DNA of 11,978 bases from Allocoleopsis sp036703385 (GCF_036703385.1 NZ_DATNPA010000321.1:1-11978), one strand, 5' to 3'; counted from the first letter of the stretch, positions 1 through 6,916 are shown. Notes: generated from the letters alone by a model not told the origin. Made by a program: numbers and translations.

Positions 1-141
1 GAAGACCCTGAGTTTGAGACGTTCTACACCAAGAACATTCTCTTAAACGAGGGTCTACGGGCTTGGATGGCTCCCCAAGACCAACCCCATGAGCACTTTG
101 AGTTCCCTGAGGAAGTTCTGCCTCGCGGTAACGCTCTGTAA
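1..141 (+). CDS. psbD: Photosystem II D2 protein (C-terminal end only)
   Basis: The window opens in frame inside a gene whose last 46 residues read as the D2 C-terminus, including WMAPQDQPHEHFEFPEEVLP and ending RGNAL before TAA at 139-141. D2 is one of the two reaction-centre subunits of photosystem II in the thylakoid membrane; this tail is the lumenal C-terminal stretch. The rest of the gene lies upstream of the window. In most cyanobacteria and plastids the GTG start of psbC lies inside the last Arg-Gly codons of psbD. Here those codons are CGC GGT, so the overlapping GTG is GCG and cannot start translation. psbC begins only at 232, which is unusual. Confidence 0.97.
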   Translation, partial: EDPEFETFYTKNILLNEGLRAWMAPQDQPHEHFEFPEEVLPRGNAL

Positions 142-154
142 AACAATATTAAAA

Positions 155-187
155 ATGAATGCTGAATTCTCAGTATTCAGCATTCAT
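155..187. repeat. Perfect 13-bp inverted repeat (hairpin) between psbD and psbC
   Basis: ATGAATGCTGAAT at 155-167 is exactly complementary to ATTCAGCATTCAT at 175-187, with a 7-base loop at 168-174. It fills the centre of the 90-base gap that separates the two genes. No T-run follows, so it does not look like an intrinsic terminator. It could be a small palindromic insertion, an mRNA processing or stability element in the psbD-psbC transcript, or a control on access to the psbC ribosome binding site about 30 bases downstream. The structure is directly visible; the role is inference. Confidence 0.85.
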
Positions 188-215
188 CACTCCTGGTTTA
201 TCATCCATCATTTTG

Positions 216-222
216 AAAGAGG
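216..222 (+). promoter_or_regulatory. Ribosome binding site of psbC
   Basis: AAAGAGG at 216-222 lies 9 bases before the GTG at 232. It matters because psbC here cannot rely on translation through the usual overlap with psbD and needs its own initiation signal. Confidence 0.6.
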
Positions 223-231
223 TACTACCCA

Positions 232-1617
232 GTGGTAACACTCTCGAGTAACACAATGGTTGCGGGAAATCGCGACCAAGAATCATCAGGCTTTGCCTGG
301 TGGGCTGGTAATGCCCGTCTGATCAACCTCTCCGGTAAATTGCTGGGTGCTCACGTTGCCCACTCTGGACTCATTGTCTTCTGGGCTGGAGCAATGACCT
401 TGTTTGAGGTCGCTCACTTTGTGCCCGAAAAGCCCATGTATGAGCAGGGCTTAATCCTACTGCCTCACCTTGCCACTCTTGGCTGGGGTGTTGGCCCTGG
501 TGGTGAAGTCATCGACACCTTCCCTTACTTTGTCGTTGGTGTACTGCACCTGATTTCGTCTGCTGTTCTCGGTATCGGCGGTATCTACCACGCGGTTCGT
601 GGTCCAGAAACCTTAGAAGAGTACTCTTCATTCTTCGGTTACGACTGGAAAGACAAGAACAAGATGACCACCATCTTGGGCTTCCACCTGATCATGTTGG
701 GATTGGGTGCTCTCCTGTTAGTCGCTAAGGCTATGTTCTTTGGTGGCGTATATGATACCTGGGCACCCGGTGGCGGTGACGTTCGTGTCATCACCAACCC
801 GACCCTGAACCCAGCCACTATCTTCGGTTACCTGCTGAAGTCTCCCTTCGGTGGTGATGGCTGGATTGTCAGCGTCAACAATATGGAAGACATCATCGGC
901 GGTCACATTTGGGTCGGTCTGACTTGTATCGCTGGTGGCATTTGGCACATCCTTACCAAGCCATTTGCTTGGTCTCGTCGCGCCTCCATCTGGTCTGGAG
1001 AAGCTTACCTCTCCTACAGCTTAGGTGCACTGTCCCTGATGGGCTTTGTTGCTGCTTGCTTTGTCTGGTTCAACAACACAGCTTATCCCAGCGAATTCTA
1101 CGGTCCTACTGGCCCTGAAGCTTCTCAAGCTCAAGCCTTAACCTTTTTGATTCGTGACCAACGCCTAGGTGCGAACGTCGGTTCTGCTCAAGGTCCAACA
1201 GGTCTAGGTAAGTACTTGATGCGCTCTCCTACTGGGGAAATCATCTTCGGTGGTGAAACGATGCGCTTCTGGGATTTCCAAGGTCCTTGGTTGGAGCCTC
1301 TGCGTGGTCCTAATGGTCTTGACCTGAACAAGATCAACAATGACATTCAGCCTTGGCAAGCTCGTCGCGCAGCTGAGTATATGACCCATGCGCCTTTGGG
1401 TTCTCTAAACTCGGTTGGTGGTGTTGCTACGGAGATTAACTCCTTCAACTACGTGTCTCCCCGTTCTTGGTTGGCTTGCTTCCACTTTGTAATGGGCTTC
1501 TTCTTCCTAGTGGGTCACCTCTGGCACGCAGGTCGCGCTCGTGCGGCGGCGGCTGGATTTGAGAAAGGTATTGACCGGGCGACTGAGCCTGTGCTTTCTA
1601 TGCCTGATCTCGACTAG
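232..1617 (+). CDS. psbC: Photosystem II CP43 chlorophyll-binding core antenna protein
   Basis: The 461-residue product is full length for CP43, the inner antenna that passes excitation to the D1/D2 reaction centre and contributes ligands to the oxygen-evolving cluster. The start MVTLS with GTG is the conserved cyanobacterial one. Visible features are FAWWAGNARLINLSGKLLGA near 21-40, six hydrophobic helices, and the large lumenal loop with GGETMRFWDF, where Glu342 and Arg345 correspond to Glu354 and Arg357 of plant numbering that contact the Mn4CaO5 cluster. HLWHAGRARAAAAGFEKGID lies near the C-terminus, which ends SMPDLD. The conserved His418 sits in ACFHF, where I recall TSHF in most homologues; the His is kept. 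psbC lies 90 bases after psbD instead of overlapping it, and ends at a strong terminator. Confidence 0.98.
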   Translation: MVTLSSNTMVAGNRDQESSGFAWWAGNARLINLSGKLLGAHVAHSGLIVFWAGAMTLFEVAHFVPEKPMYEQGLILLPHLATLGWGVGPGGEVIDTFPYFVVGVLHLISSAVLGIGGIYHAVRGPETLEEYSSFFGYDWKDKNKMTTILGFHLIMLGLGALLLVAKAMFFGGVYDTWAPGGGDVRVITNPTLNPATIFGYLLKSPFGGDGWIVSVNNMEDIIGGHIWVGLTCIAGGIWHILTKPFAWSRRASIWSGEAYLSYSLGALSLMGFVAACFVWFNNTAYPSEFYGPTGPEASQAQALTFLIRDQRLGANVGSAQGPTGLGKYLMRSPTGEIIFGGETMRFWDFQGPWLEPLRGPNGLDLNKINNDIQPWQARRAAEYMTHAPLGSLNSVGGVATEINSFNYVSPRSWLACFHFVMGFFFLVGHLWHAGRARAAAAGFEKGIDRATEPVLSMPDLD

Positions 1618-1657
1618 GTTGCTAGATGCAATTAAGAGCTAAAGCTTAAACCTTGGA

Positions 1658-1690
1658 AAGGCTCCTGCTCAAGCAGGAGCCTTCTTTTTT
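1658..1690 (+). terminator. Intrinsic terminator of psbDC
   Basis: AAGGCTCCTGC at 1658-1668 pairs perfectly with GCAGGAGCCTT at 1673-1683 around a 4-base loop. After one C comes a run of six T at 1685-1690. A GC-rich 11-bp stem plus T-run, 40 bases after the psbC stop, is a textbook Rho-independent terminator closing the psbD-psbC unit. Confidence 0.93.
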
Positions 1691-1864
1691 GCACTGAGAG
1701 TTTTCAGGTCCAGAGAATCTGACGAGGTTTGTTCTCTGGGCTCAACCAAAAGACTTGGAAAATTCACAAAAGTTATTATTTTTTTCATTAAATTAAAATA
1801 ATTTATCATAAGACTTTTGGGATTTGAGTTAACTTAAATACAAATTTAATAACAAAAAATAAAT
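1691..1864 (+). other. AT-rich upstream region of the phytochrome kinase
   Basis: This 174-base stretch separates the psbDC terminator from the kinase gene and must hold its promoter. From about 1760 it is very A+T-rich. CCAAAAG near 1746 and CTTTTGG near 1814 form a loose 7-bp inverted repeat. I could not place a convincing -35/-10 pair at standard spacing, nor a Shine-Dalgarno sequence before the ATG at 1865. Confidence 0.4.
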
Positions 1865-3916
1865 ATGAGTCCTCCTAAAAAAACCAAGAACGCCTCGGAC
1901 TTTCTGGCTTATGGGGGATTGTTGCATCGTATAACTAGTCGCATTCGTCGGTCGCTGGAGTTACAGGAGATTTTGTCAGCGACCGTTGCAGAAATACGTT
2001 CTTTTTTGCAAACAGACCGGGTCAAAGTCTATCGATTTCATCCGGATGGAAGCGGACAGGTCATTGCGGAGTCGATCGCGCATAATCGCTTACCGTCTTT
2101 AATGGGACTTAACTTTCCTGCAGGAGATATTCCTCCCCAGGCGCGTGAGCTATTTATCAAAGCGCGGCAGCGCTCGATTGTCGATGTGGCAGCTGGGCGA
2201 ATCACTCTGAGTCGGAGCGAGGCTCTCGCATCAACCGGGCATCTGACGCTGGAAGAACTTCGCCTGCAACCGATCGGTGATATCCTCCAGCGCCCGGTCG
2301 ATCCCTGTCATGTGGACTATCTCACGGCAATGGGAGTACTCTCTTCTCTAGTAGTGCCAATTCTTCACCAAGATCATCTCTGGGGCCTGTTGATCTCTCA
2401 TCACTCCCAACCACGAGCGTTTAGGGAAGAAGAGCTTCAGTTTGTCCAACTCATAGCCGATCAACTGTCGATCGCGATCGCACAATCCGAACTCCTCACT
2501 CAAACACGAGAGCAAGTCCGGCGGGAAGCCCTAATCAATCAAATCACCCATCTGCTGCACTCACCGCGCAGTATGCCAGACATCCTACAACTTGTCCTAG
2601 AACGAATTGTGGGGGCCGCTTCGGGTTCGGGTGGCAGACTTTACCTCACGCCAGCGAATAAAAAAGCCTGTACTCTTTATACTTGTGGCACACAGCCAAT
2701 ACTTCCAGTTCAAAAGAAACCTACCTTGTTAGAAGAACACGCCTTCTGGCAACAACTGATGAAACCGCAAGACCAACCTTCCCCGACTGGCGATTTCCTC
2801 TGTCTACAAACTGTTCTCGATCTCTACCAAAACCCCCAACTGGCATCACTGACCCAGGCATTTCAACCGACTCGCATCCGAGGAATGCTCGTGATGCTTC
2901 TCCGACATGGTCAAGAGTCCCTGGGTTACCTCACGCTCTTCCGAAACGCCGCTGAAATCGAAACCCTCTGGGCAGGATATTGGGATAAAGATGAGCGCCA
3001 ACAGCGACCTCGCGCATCCTTTGAAGTGTGGCGAGAATACCAGGAGAGCCAACCCCCCAAATGGACTCGTGAAGACATTGATCTGGTCGAATCCCTTGGC
3101 ATTCACCTAGCAATGGCAATCATGCAAAATCGGCTTTATCAGTTAGAGAAGCATAACCTAGAACTGGAGATCGCCCGCGCTGTTGCGGAGGAATCCAGTC
3201 GCTTGAAATCCAATTTTTTGGCCTCTACCAGCCATGAATTGCGAACTCCCCTGGCCTCTACACTGAATTGTTTACAAATTCTCAAAAAAGGCTTCTACAA
3301 AAACACGACGGAGTTAAACAAATACATCCAATTAGCGGAGCAGTCCGTGAGAAACATCGTTGCTATCATTAACGATGTTTTAGACATTGCTAAGATTGAA
3401 GCCGGCAGCATGGCGGTTGAATTAGAGCCAGTGAGTCTCCAGCCTCTGCTGGAAGAACTGCGCGACCTCTTCAGCTTTGAAAGCCAGCGTAAGGGCGTTG
3501 CGCTTGTAGTTGAGTGTGACGTTGATAGCATTTATGCCGACAAAGGTAAGCTCAGGCAGATTCTGACCAACCTTCTCTCTAATGCCTTCAAATTTACTGA
3601 AACAGGGGAAGTTCGCCTCAGGATTATCAAACCCGAGGATACGCCCAATGTTGAAATTACAGTGGCAGACACTGGGATCGGGATTGAGATGAGCCAATGG
3701 GAACTCTTGTTAGAGCCCTTTGTTCAGGAAGATGGCTCGATCAAACGGCGTTATGGCGGCACTGGGCTTGGTCTGGCGATTTGTAAACGATTGGTAGAAC
3801 TCATCGGTGGCAAGATTCAATTGGATAGTGCCGGTAAAAATCGAGGCACAACAGTGACTGTGACCCTATCTTCCCTTACTCACTTAATTTTAGATGAGGC
3901 ACAAGGGTCGCTGTAG
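1865..3916 (+). CDS. Knotless (Cph2-like, group II) phytochrome sensor histidine kinase
   Basis: The 683-residue protein has no N-terminal PAS domain. A bilin-type GAF domain (about 20-210) carries the DIP motif (Asp88-Ile89-Pro90), the chromophore Cys148-His149 in DPCHVDYL, and HH at 179-180. A second GAF/PHY-like domain (about 220-425) holds WAGYW and PRASF (382-386), matching the PRxSF tongue of phytochromes. A short coiled linker leads to HisKA with phospho-acceptor His457 in SHELRTPL. The ATPase domain has the N box (Asn573), G1 DTGIGI (602-607) and G2 GGTGLGL (631-637). All catalytic boxes are present, so it should bind a bilin and autophosphorylate. No membrane segment is seen, so it is probably cytosolic. 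Two receiver genes follow and are likely partners. A non-covalent or inactive sensor cannot be excluded by sequence. Confidence 0.88.
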   Translation: MSPPKKTKNASDFLAYGGLLHRITSRIRRSLELQEILSATVAEIRSFLQTDRVKVYRFHPDGSGQVIAESIAHNRLPSLMGLNFPAGDIPPQARELFIKARQRSIVDVAAGRITLSRSEALASTGHLTLEELRLQPIGDILQRPVDPCHVDYLTAMGVLSSLVVPILHQDHLWGLLISHHSQPRAFREEELQFVQLIADQLSIAIAQSELLTQTREQVRREALINQITHLLHSPRSMPDILQLVLERIVGAASGSGGRLYLTPANKKACTLYTCGTQPILPVQKKPTLLEEHAFWQQLMKPQDQPSPTGDFLCLQTVLDLYQNPQLASLTQAFQPTRIRGMLVMLLRHGQESLGYLTLFRNAAEIETLWAGYWDKDERQQRPRASFEVWREYQESQPPKWTREDIDLVESLGIHLAMAIMQNRLYQLEKHNLELEIARAVAEESSRLKSNFLASTSHELRTPLASTLNCLQILKKGFYKNTTELNKYIQLAEQSVRNIVAIINDVLDIAKIEAGSMAVELEPVSLQPLLEELRDLFSFESQRKGVALVVECDVDSIYADKGKLRQILTNLLSNAFKFTETGEVRLRIIKPEDTPNVEITVADTGIGIEMSQWELLLEPFVQEDGSIKRRYGGTGLGLAICKRLVELIGGKIQLDSAGKNRGTTVTVTLSSLTHLILDEAQGSL

Positions 3917-3984
3917 GAGTAGAATGAACGATTCATCCAAAATCCTTGCCTCCAAAATCCAGACCCCTCATCCCTAATCTTTAT

Positions 3985-3992
3985 AAGGAGGT
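3985..3992 (+). promoter_or_regulatory. Strong Shine-Dalgarno that fixes a TTG start
   Basis: AAGGAGGT lies 5 bases before TTG at 3998. It is an unusually full match to the anti-Shine-Dalgarno and supports the rare TTG start of the receiver gene, whose first acidic residues follow at once. Confidence 0.85.
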
Positions 3993-3997
3993 GTGGC

Positions 3998-4405
3998 TTG
4001 AAAATTCTTCTGGTGGATGACGATACCCTGCTTGCCGAAACTACCGCTACACTGATTCAATGTAGCGGAGATCATCAAGTCTACATTACAGATGAACCGA
4101 CCGAAGTTTTTCGGCAGTGCCAATCAGGGAATATAGACGTGGTGATGATGGATGTTAATCTTCCAGGGGCAGAGTTGCAGGGGAAATCAGTCAGTGGTGC
4201 AGACTTGTCACGCTTGCTAAAAACTCAACCGCACACGGCTAACATTCCCATCATTTTGGTAACAGCCTATGCCCTGGTGAATGAACAGAACTATCTCCTA
4301 GAAACTTCCAAAGCTGATAGTTTTTATGCAAAACCCATTTTAGACTTTGATTTATTTTTAGAAGGGCTTACGCAACTTGTCAGGAAGTATAAAGAATACT
4401 ATTGA
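3998..4405 (+). CDS. Stand-alone response regulator receiver protein
   Basis: The product is 135 residues and consists of one CheY-like receiver domain with no output domain. The acidic pocket is Asp7-Asp8-Asp9 (LLVDDDTL), the phospho-acceptor is Asp52 in MMDVNLPG, the switch Thr is Thr89 in ILVTA, and the conserved Lys is Lys112 in YAKP. The loop after Asp52 is a little longer than usual (GAELQGKSVSGADL). It starts with TTG behind a near-perfect Shine-Dalgarno, 81 bases after the kinase stop, with no terminator visible between. It is therefore probably co-transcribed and is the first candidate for accepting phosphate from His457 of the kinase. With no DNA-binding domain it should act by protein contact or as a phosphorelay intermediate, as Rcp1 does for Cph1. 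Confidence 0.9.
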   Translation: MKILLVDDDTLLAETTATLIQCSGDHQVYITDEPTEVFRQCQSGNIDVVMMDVNLPGAELQGKSVSGADLSRLLKTQPHTANIPIILVTAYALVNEQNYLLETSKADSFYAKPILDFDLFLEGLTQLVRKYKEYY

Positions 4406-4410
4406 TTTTA

Positions 4411-4446
4411 CAAATATTTCCCTAAGGTCAAATATTTCCCTAAGGT
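4411..4446 (+). repeat. Perfect tandem duplication of an 18-base unit
   Basis: CAAATATTTCCCTAAGGT occurs twice with no gap, at 4411-4428 and 4429-4446, between the two receiver genes. Two exact copies mean a recent tandem duplication or a doubled protein-binding site. It lies 35-70 bases before the second receiver's start, where a promoter or operator would sit. Confidence 0.9.
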
Positions 4447-4480
4447 AAAGATAGATATATTTTTATACAAGGATAGATAA

Positions 4481-4873
4481 ATGTACAATCTTGCTATGCT
4501 AGATGATAATACGGGCTTTTGTCAAGTGATTCAATGCTTTTTAAGTAACTACTTTAACATCTCTACATTTACTGATACAAGAATATTTTTGGAGAAAATG
4601 GAATCAGCTCAATATGATTTAGTCCTTGTTGATTTAAGCATTATTCCAAATTCGGAGGTTAAAATAAAAAATGGTTGTGAATTAATTGAATATTTGAAAA
4701 GAGAATTGAAGAGTCCCCCTTTACTCGTTTTATTTACAGGATGGATTAGTAGCAATTCGGGAGAAGAAGGCAGAAAGATTTGCCCTTTAGCTGACGGGTA
4801 TTTAGCGAAAGATTGTGGAATTGAAGAAATATTGCAGGAAATTAATAGGCTCCTAGCCTCCCAAACCCATTAA
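4481..4873 (+). CDS. Second stand-alone receiver-like protein, A+T-rich
   Basis: The product is 130 residues and reads as a divergent receiver domain alone. Visible key positions are Asp8-Asp9 in MLDDN, Asp51 in VLVDLS, Thr86 in LFTGW and Lys110 in LAKD, so the phosphorylation site is complete. Asp51 is followed by an insertion rich in Lys/Asn (about 55-66) before the fourth helix. The start is ATG with AAGGA 7 bases upstream. It lies 75 bases after the first receiver, across the 18-base tandem repeat, so it may have its own promoter. The coding sequence is clearly richer in A and T than its neighbours, which suggests a different origin or weaker selection. The partner kinase is unknown; the phytochrome kinase upstream is the obvious candidate. 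Confidence 0.8.
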   Translation: MYNLAMLDDNTGFCQVIQCFLSNYFNISTFTDTRIFLEKMESAQYDLVLVDLSIIPNSEVKIKNGCELIEYLKRELKSPPLLVLFTGWISSNSGEEGRKICPLADGYLAKDCGIEEILQEINRLLASQTH

Positions 4874-5023
4874 ATAAGAACTTTCACGATGCTATCGCTC
4901 TCGCGAACTAGTCTATTCGCAATCGGCTGTGCAGGATTTAGCCCTGCCGCTTAGTAGCAGATGACTTGTGTGGCTTGTGTGAGTAGCTTCTTTCAAGGAA
5001 TGGTACCTCTGATCTAATATTTT

Positions 5024-5800
5024 TTAAGGAGTTGGGACTGGGAACAAGTTAGTTAATACATTCTCCTCATCCACCTGTCTTATTGCCATTTCTAAATCGT
5101 GAGTCAGCTGTTCGGCACTTTTCTTCGTTGACCGGGTGCAATAATTCGCCACCTTTAGAGGTTTCCCAATGGTAACTGTGGCATCACAACGCCAGTGAGG
5201 TACAGGGTCGCTATAACGGATACTAATCGGCACAATAACTAAATCCCTAGCGGCTCTACTGGCTTGCGCTTGCACCGCGATCCGAGCCATGCCAGGTTTG
5301 AGGGGTTGAACGCGACCATTCCGGAAGATATTGCCTTCAGGAAAGATAACTAGTGCTTCGCCGTTACGGAGAAGTTCGATACTGTGGCGGAAACTGCCCA
5401 CTCCTGGATGCCTCGTATTAACAGGGAATCCTCCCATACGCCGAATGAACCAGCCTTGTATCCCTGTGATTTCATCTTCTGAAACCATGTACCGCAAATC
5501 TCGATTGGTAACATGTTTGCCTGCTGCATAAGGAATGAGCAGTGCATCCCAACGAGCGCGATGGGTAGGAGCTAAGATTACTGGGCCTGTTTTGGGAAGG
5601 TTTTCTTGTCCCGTCACTTTCAGATGACGAAAGTAAAACGGCATGAGAACCCGACGAGCCAAAGGATAGAGGATAGAAGTTAACCAGTGGCAAACGCGGG
5701 AAGTAACAGGGGCGGCTTTTACCGGAGTTAATTTCTCGCAAGTGTATTCTACCGGTTGGGTCATTACTTGAGTGCGTTCGCGGGAGTGGAGTTGAATCAT
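5024..5800 (-). CDS. PlsC-family 1-acylglycerol-3-phosphate acyltransferase-like protein
   Basis: The 258-residue product carries the acyltransferase signature blocks: the catalytic HX4D motif at His80-Asp85 (THRARWDALL), RRMGGFPVNT near 120-129 and FPEGNIFRNGR at 153-163. This family moves acyl groups from acyl-ACP or acyl-CoA to lysophosphatidate or related acceptors at the membrane. A weakly hydrophobic stretch near 36-57 may associate with the bilayer. True PlsC versus a related acyltransferase of other specificity cannot be decided here. Met1 and Met13 are both possible starts, with no strong ribosome binding site before either. It is the last of three minus-strand genes (grxC, tadA, this one) and faces the receiver gene tail to tail. 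Confidence 0.85.
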   Translation of the reverse strand: MIQLHSRERTQVMTQPVEYTCEKLTPVKAAPVTSRVCHWLTSILYPLARRVLMPFYFRHLKVTGQENLPKTGPVILAPTHRARWDALLIPYAAGKHVTNRDLRYMVSEDEITGIQGWFIRRMGGFPVNTRHPGVGSFRHSIELLRNGEALVIFPEGNIFRNGRVQPLKPGMARIAVQAQASRAARDLVIVPISIRYSDPVPHWRCDATVTIGKPLKVANYCTRSTKKSAEQLTHDLEMAIRQVDEENVLTNLFPVPTP

Positions 5801-5914
5801 CAGGTTTAATGCATCCTTATCTTCACTCTTACCTTAGGGTTTGTGACCAACTCCTGTCTCCCACTTAGGGGACAGTTCTGCCGCTGTCATGAGTGAGATT
5901 GTGAGATGCCATAT

Positions 5915-6394
5915 TTATCGGTGACGGTGATAAGCAAACCAGGCTTGTAACTGCTGACGACATGTAGATTCCCCAATTCCAGCTATGAGGGGCAATCGAT
6001 GATTGGAGCAGGCGCTGTCAGGAATATTGGCAACGGTACGAATTGCCCCTGTTTTTGGATCGTCCGTTCCATAGACGAGAAGACCCAGCCGTGCCAAAAC
6101 GATCGCACCGGCACACATGGAACAAGGCTCCAGGGTAACGTAGAGGGTGCAGCTATTGAGGTGCCAGGTTTGTAGCGCTTGACCTGCTGCCCGCAGAGCG
6201 AGAATTTCAGCATGGGCGGTTGGGTCTTTGTCACGCTCTCGGCGATTCTCGGCTGTCGCAATCAAGGTATTATTGGCGTCCACAATCACGGCACCAACGG
6301 GAACTTCACCTGCCTCACCGGCTGACTGGGCAAGTGCGATCGCACGGCTCATCCAGTGGCGATGGACGAGATATACTGAGTCTCCAATTGTCAT
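5915..6394 (-). CDS. tadA: tRNA-specific adenosine-34 deaminase
   Basis: The 159-residue product has the zinc-dependent deaminase fold of TadA, which converts A34 to inosine in the anticodon of tRNA-Arg(ACG). Catalytic motifs are HAEI with zinc ligand His61 and proton shuttle Glu63, and PCSMC with zinc ligands Cys91 and Cys94. GEVPVGAVIV near 29-38 and YGTDDPKTGA near 108-117 are also typical, the latter distinguishing TadA from cytidine or guanine deaminases. The length is normal. Met15 is an alternative start, but Met1 has GAGGA just upstream. It lies between grxC and the acyltransferase on the minus strand with gaps of about 75 and 114 bases, so a shared transcript is possible but not shown. 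Confidence 0.93.
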   Translation of the reverse strand: MTIGDSVYLVHRHWMSRAIALAQSAGEAGEVPVGAVIVDANNTLIATAENRRERDKDPTAHAEILALRAAGQALQTWHLNSCTLYVTLEPCSMCAGAIVLARLGLLVYGTDDPKTGAIRTVANIPDSACSNHRLPLIAGIGESTCRQQLQAWFAYHRHR

Positions 6395-6410
6395 AAATCC
6401 TCGTTACCCT

Positions 6411-6458
6411 CAGACTGGAAGTCTGGGGCTACACAAACAAAGTCCCCCTGCGCGGACT
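6411..6458. repeat. Dispersed double-hairpin repeat, cyanobacterial intergenic type
   Basis: Two small hairpins flank a conserved-looking spacer. The first is CAGACT-GGA-AGTCTG (6411-6425). The second is AGTCCCC (6441-6447) paired with GCGGACT (6452-6458) around CTGC, with one C/C mismatch. Between them are GGGGCTACACAAACAA bases. From memory this layout (GGAAGTC...GGGGCTACACAAACAAAG...GCGGACT) matches a family repeated many times between genes in filamentous cyanobacteria. Only one copy is visible here, so the family assignment is from knowledge, not from this window. Confidence 0.65.
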
Positions 6459-6469
6459 CAATACTAGAG

Positions 6470-6784
6470 CTAAACAGCAGGCTGTGCTAACAGAGGGTCT
6501 AGTTGAGCCTTTGAGTTTAGGGCATAGAGATCATCACATCCACCAATGTGCTGATTGTTGATGAAAATTTGTGGTACAGTCCGGCGTCCATTTGCACGTT
6601 CAGCCATTGTGCTTCTGGCGCTATCATCACCGTCTATCTTGTACTCGGTGTAGTTGACGCCCTTCCACCAAAGCAGCATCTTGGCGCGAATGCAGAACGG
6701 GCAGGTTTGCCAAGTATAAATTTCAACATTGGCTTTAACGTGTTCTGGATAGCGTCCTAAAAGGGGATTGAGGAAGTCAAACAT
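6470..6784 (-). CDS. grxC: Glutaredoxin 3
   Basis: The 104-residue product is a dithiol glutaredoxin, which uses glutathione to reduce protein disulfides and mixed disulfides. The active site CPFC is at 28-31, preceded by EIYTWQT. The cis-Pro motif TVPQIF is at 69-74, and GGCDDL at 81-86 is the glutathione-binding end. An extra cysteine (Cys83) lies in the GGCDD motif, as in many class I glutaredoxins. The first 18 residues (MFDFLNPLLGRYPEHVKANV) are an extension before the core that I recall from other cyanobacterial GrxC proteins, so the ATG at 6784 is kept. It opens the minus-strand block and is divergent from the hen1 relic, sharing a 132-base spacer that should hold promoters for both. 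Confidence 0.93.
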   Translation of the reverse strand: MFDFLNPLLGRYPEHVKANVEIYTWQTCPFCIRAKMLLWWKGVNYTEYKIDGDDSARSTMAERANGRRTVPQIFINNQHIGGCDDLYALNSKAQLDPLLAQPAV

Positions 6785-6916
6785 TTTCTCAAATGGCGGA
6801 TTTTATTGGCTGTATTAAGCCTAAAACAATTACTTAACTCCTGAATGTATTATTAAATGTAGTATGCTAGATTTGGCGATTTACTGATACCAGACGCTTA
6901 TTGAGCTTGTCGGGAA
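6785..6916. other. Divergent promoter region between grxC and the hen1 relic
   Basis: These 132 bases separate two genes that read away from each other, so at least one promoter per strand is expected. The middle is A+T-rich (near 6845-6870), with TATGCT on the plus strand as a possible -10. I could not assign a -35 at standard spacing. No hairpin or operator-like palindrome stands out. Confidence 0.35.

Noticed and set aside
718..1389. Open frames on both strands inside psbC
   Set aside because: They overlap a certain CP43 gene in other frames and have no family character.
2683..3697. Several open frames of 60-91 codons on both strands inside the phytochrome kinase gene
   Set aside because: They are shadows of a full-length kinase with intact motifs; none has a plausible start signal or domain.
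5846..5880. Short hairpin CTGTCTCC / GGGGACAG between tadA and the acyltransferase gene as a terminator
   Set aside because: The stem contains a G-U pair and no T-run follows on the minus strand, so it is not supported as a terminator.
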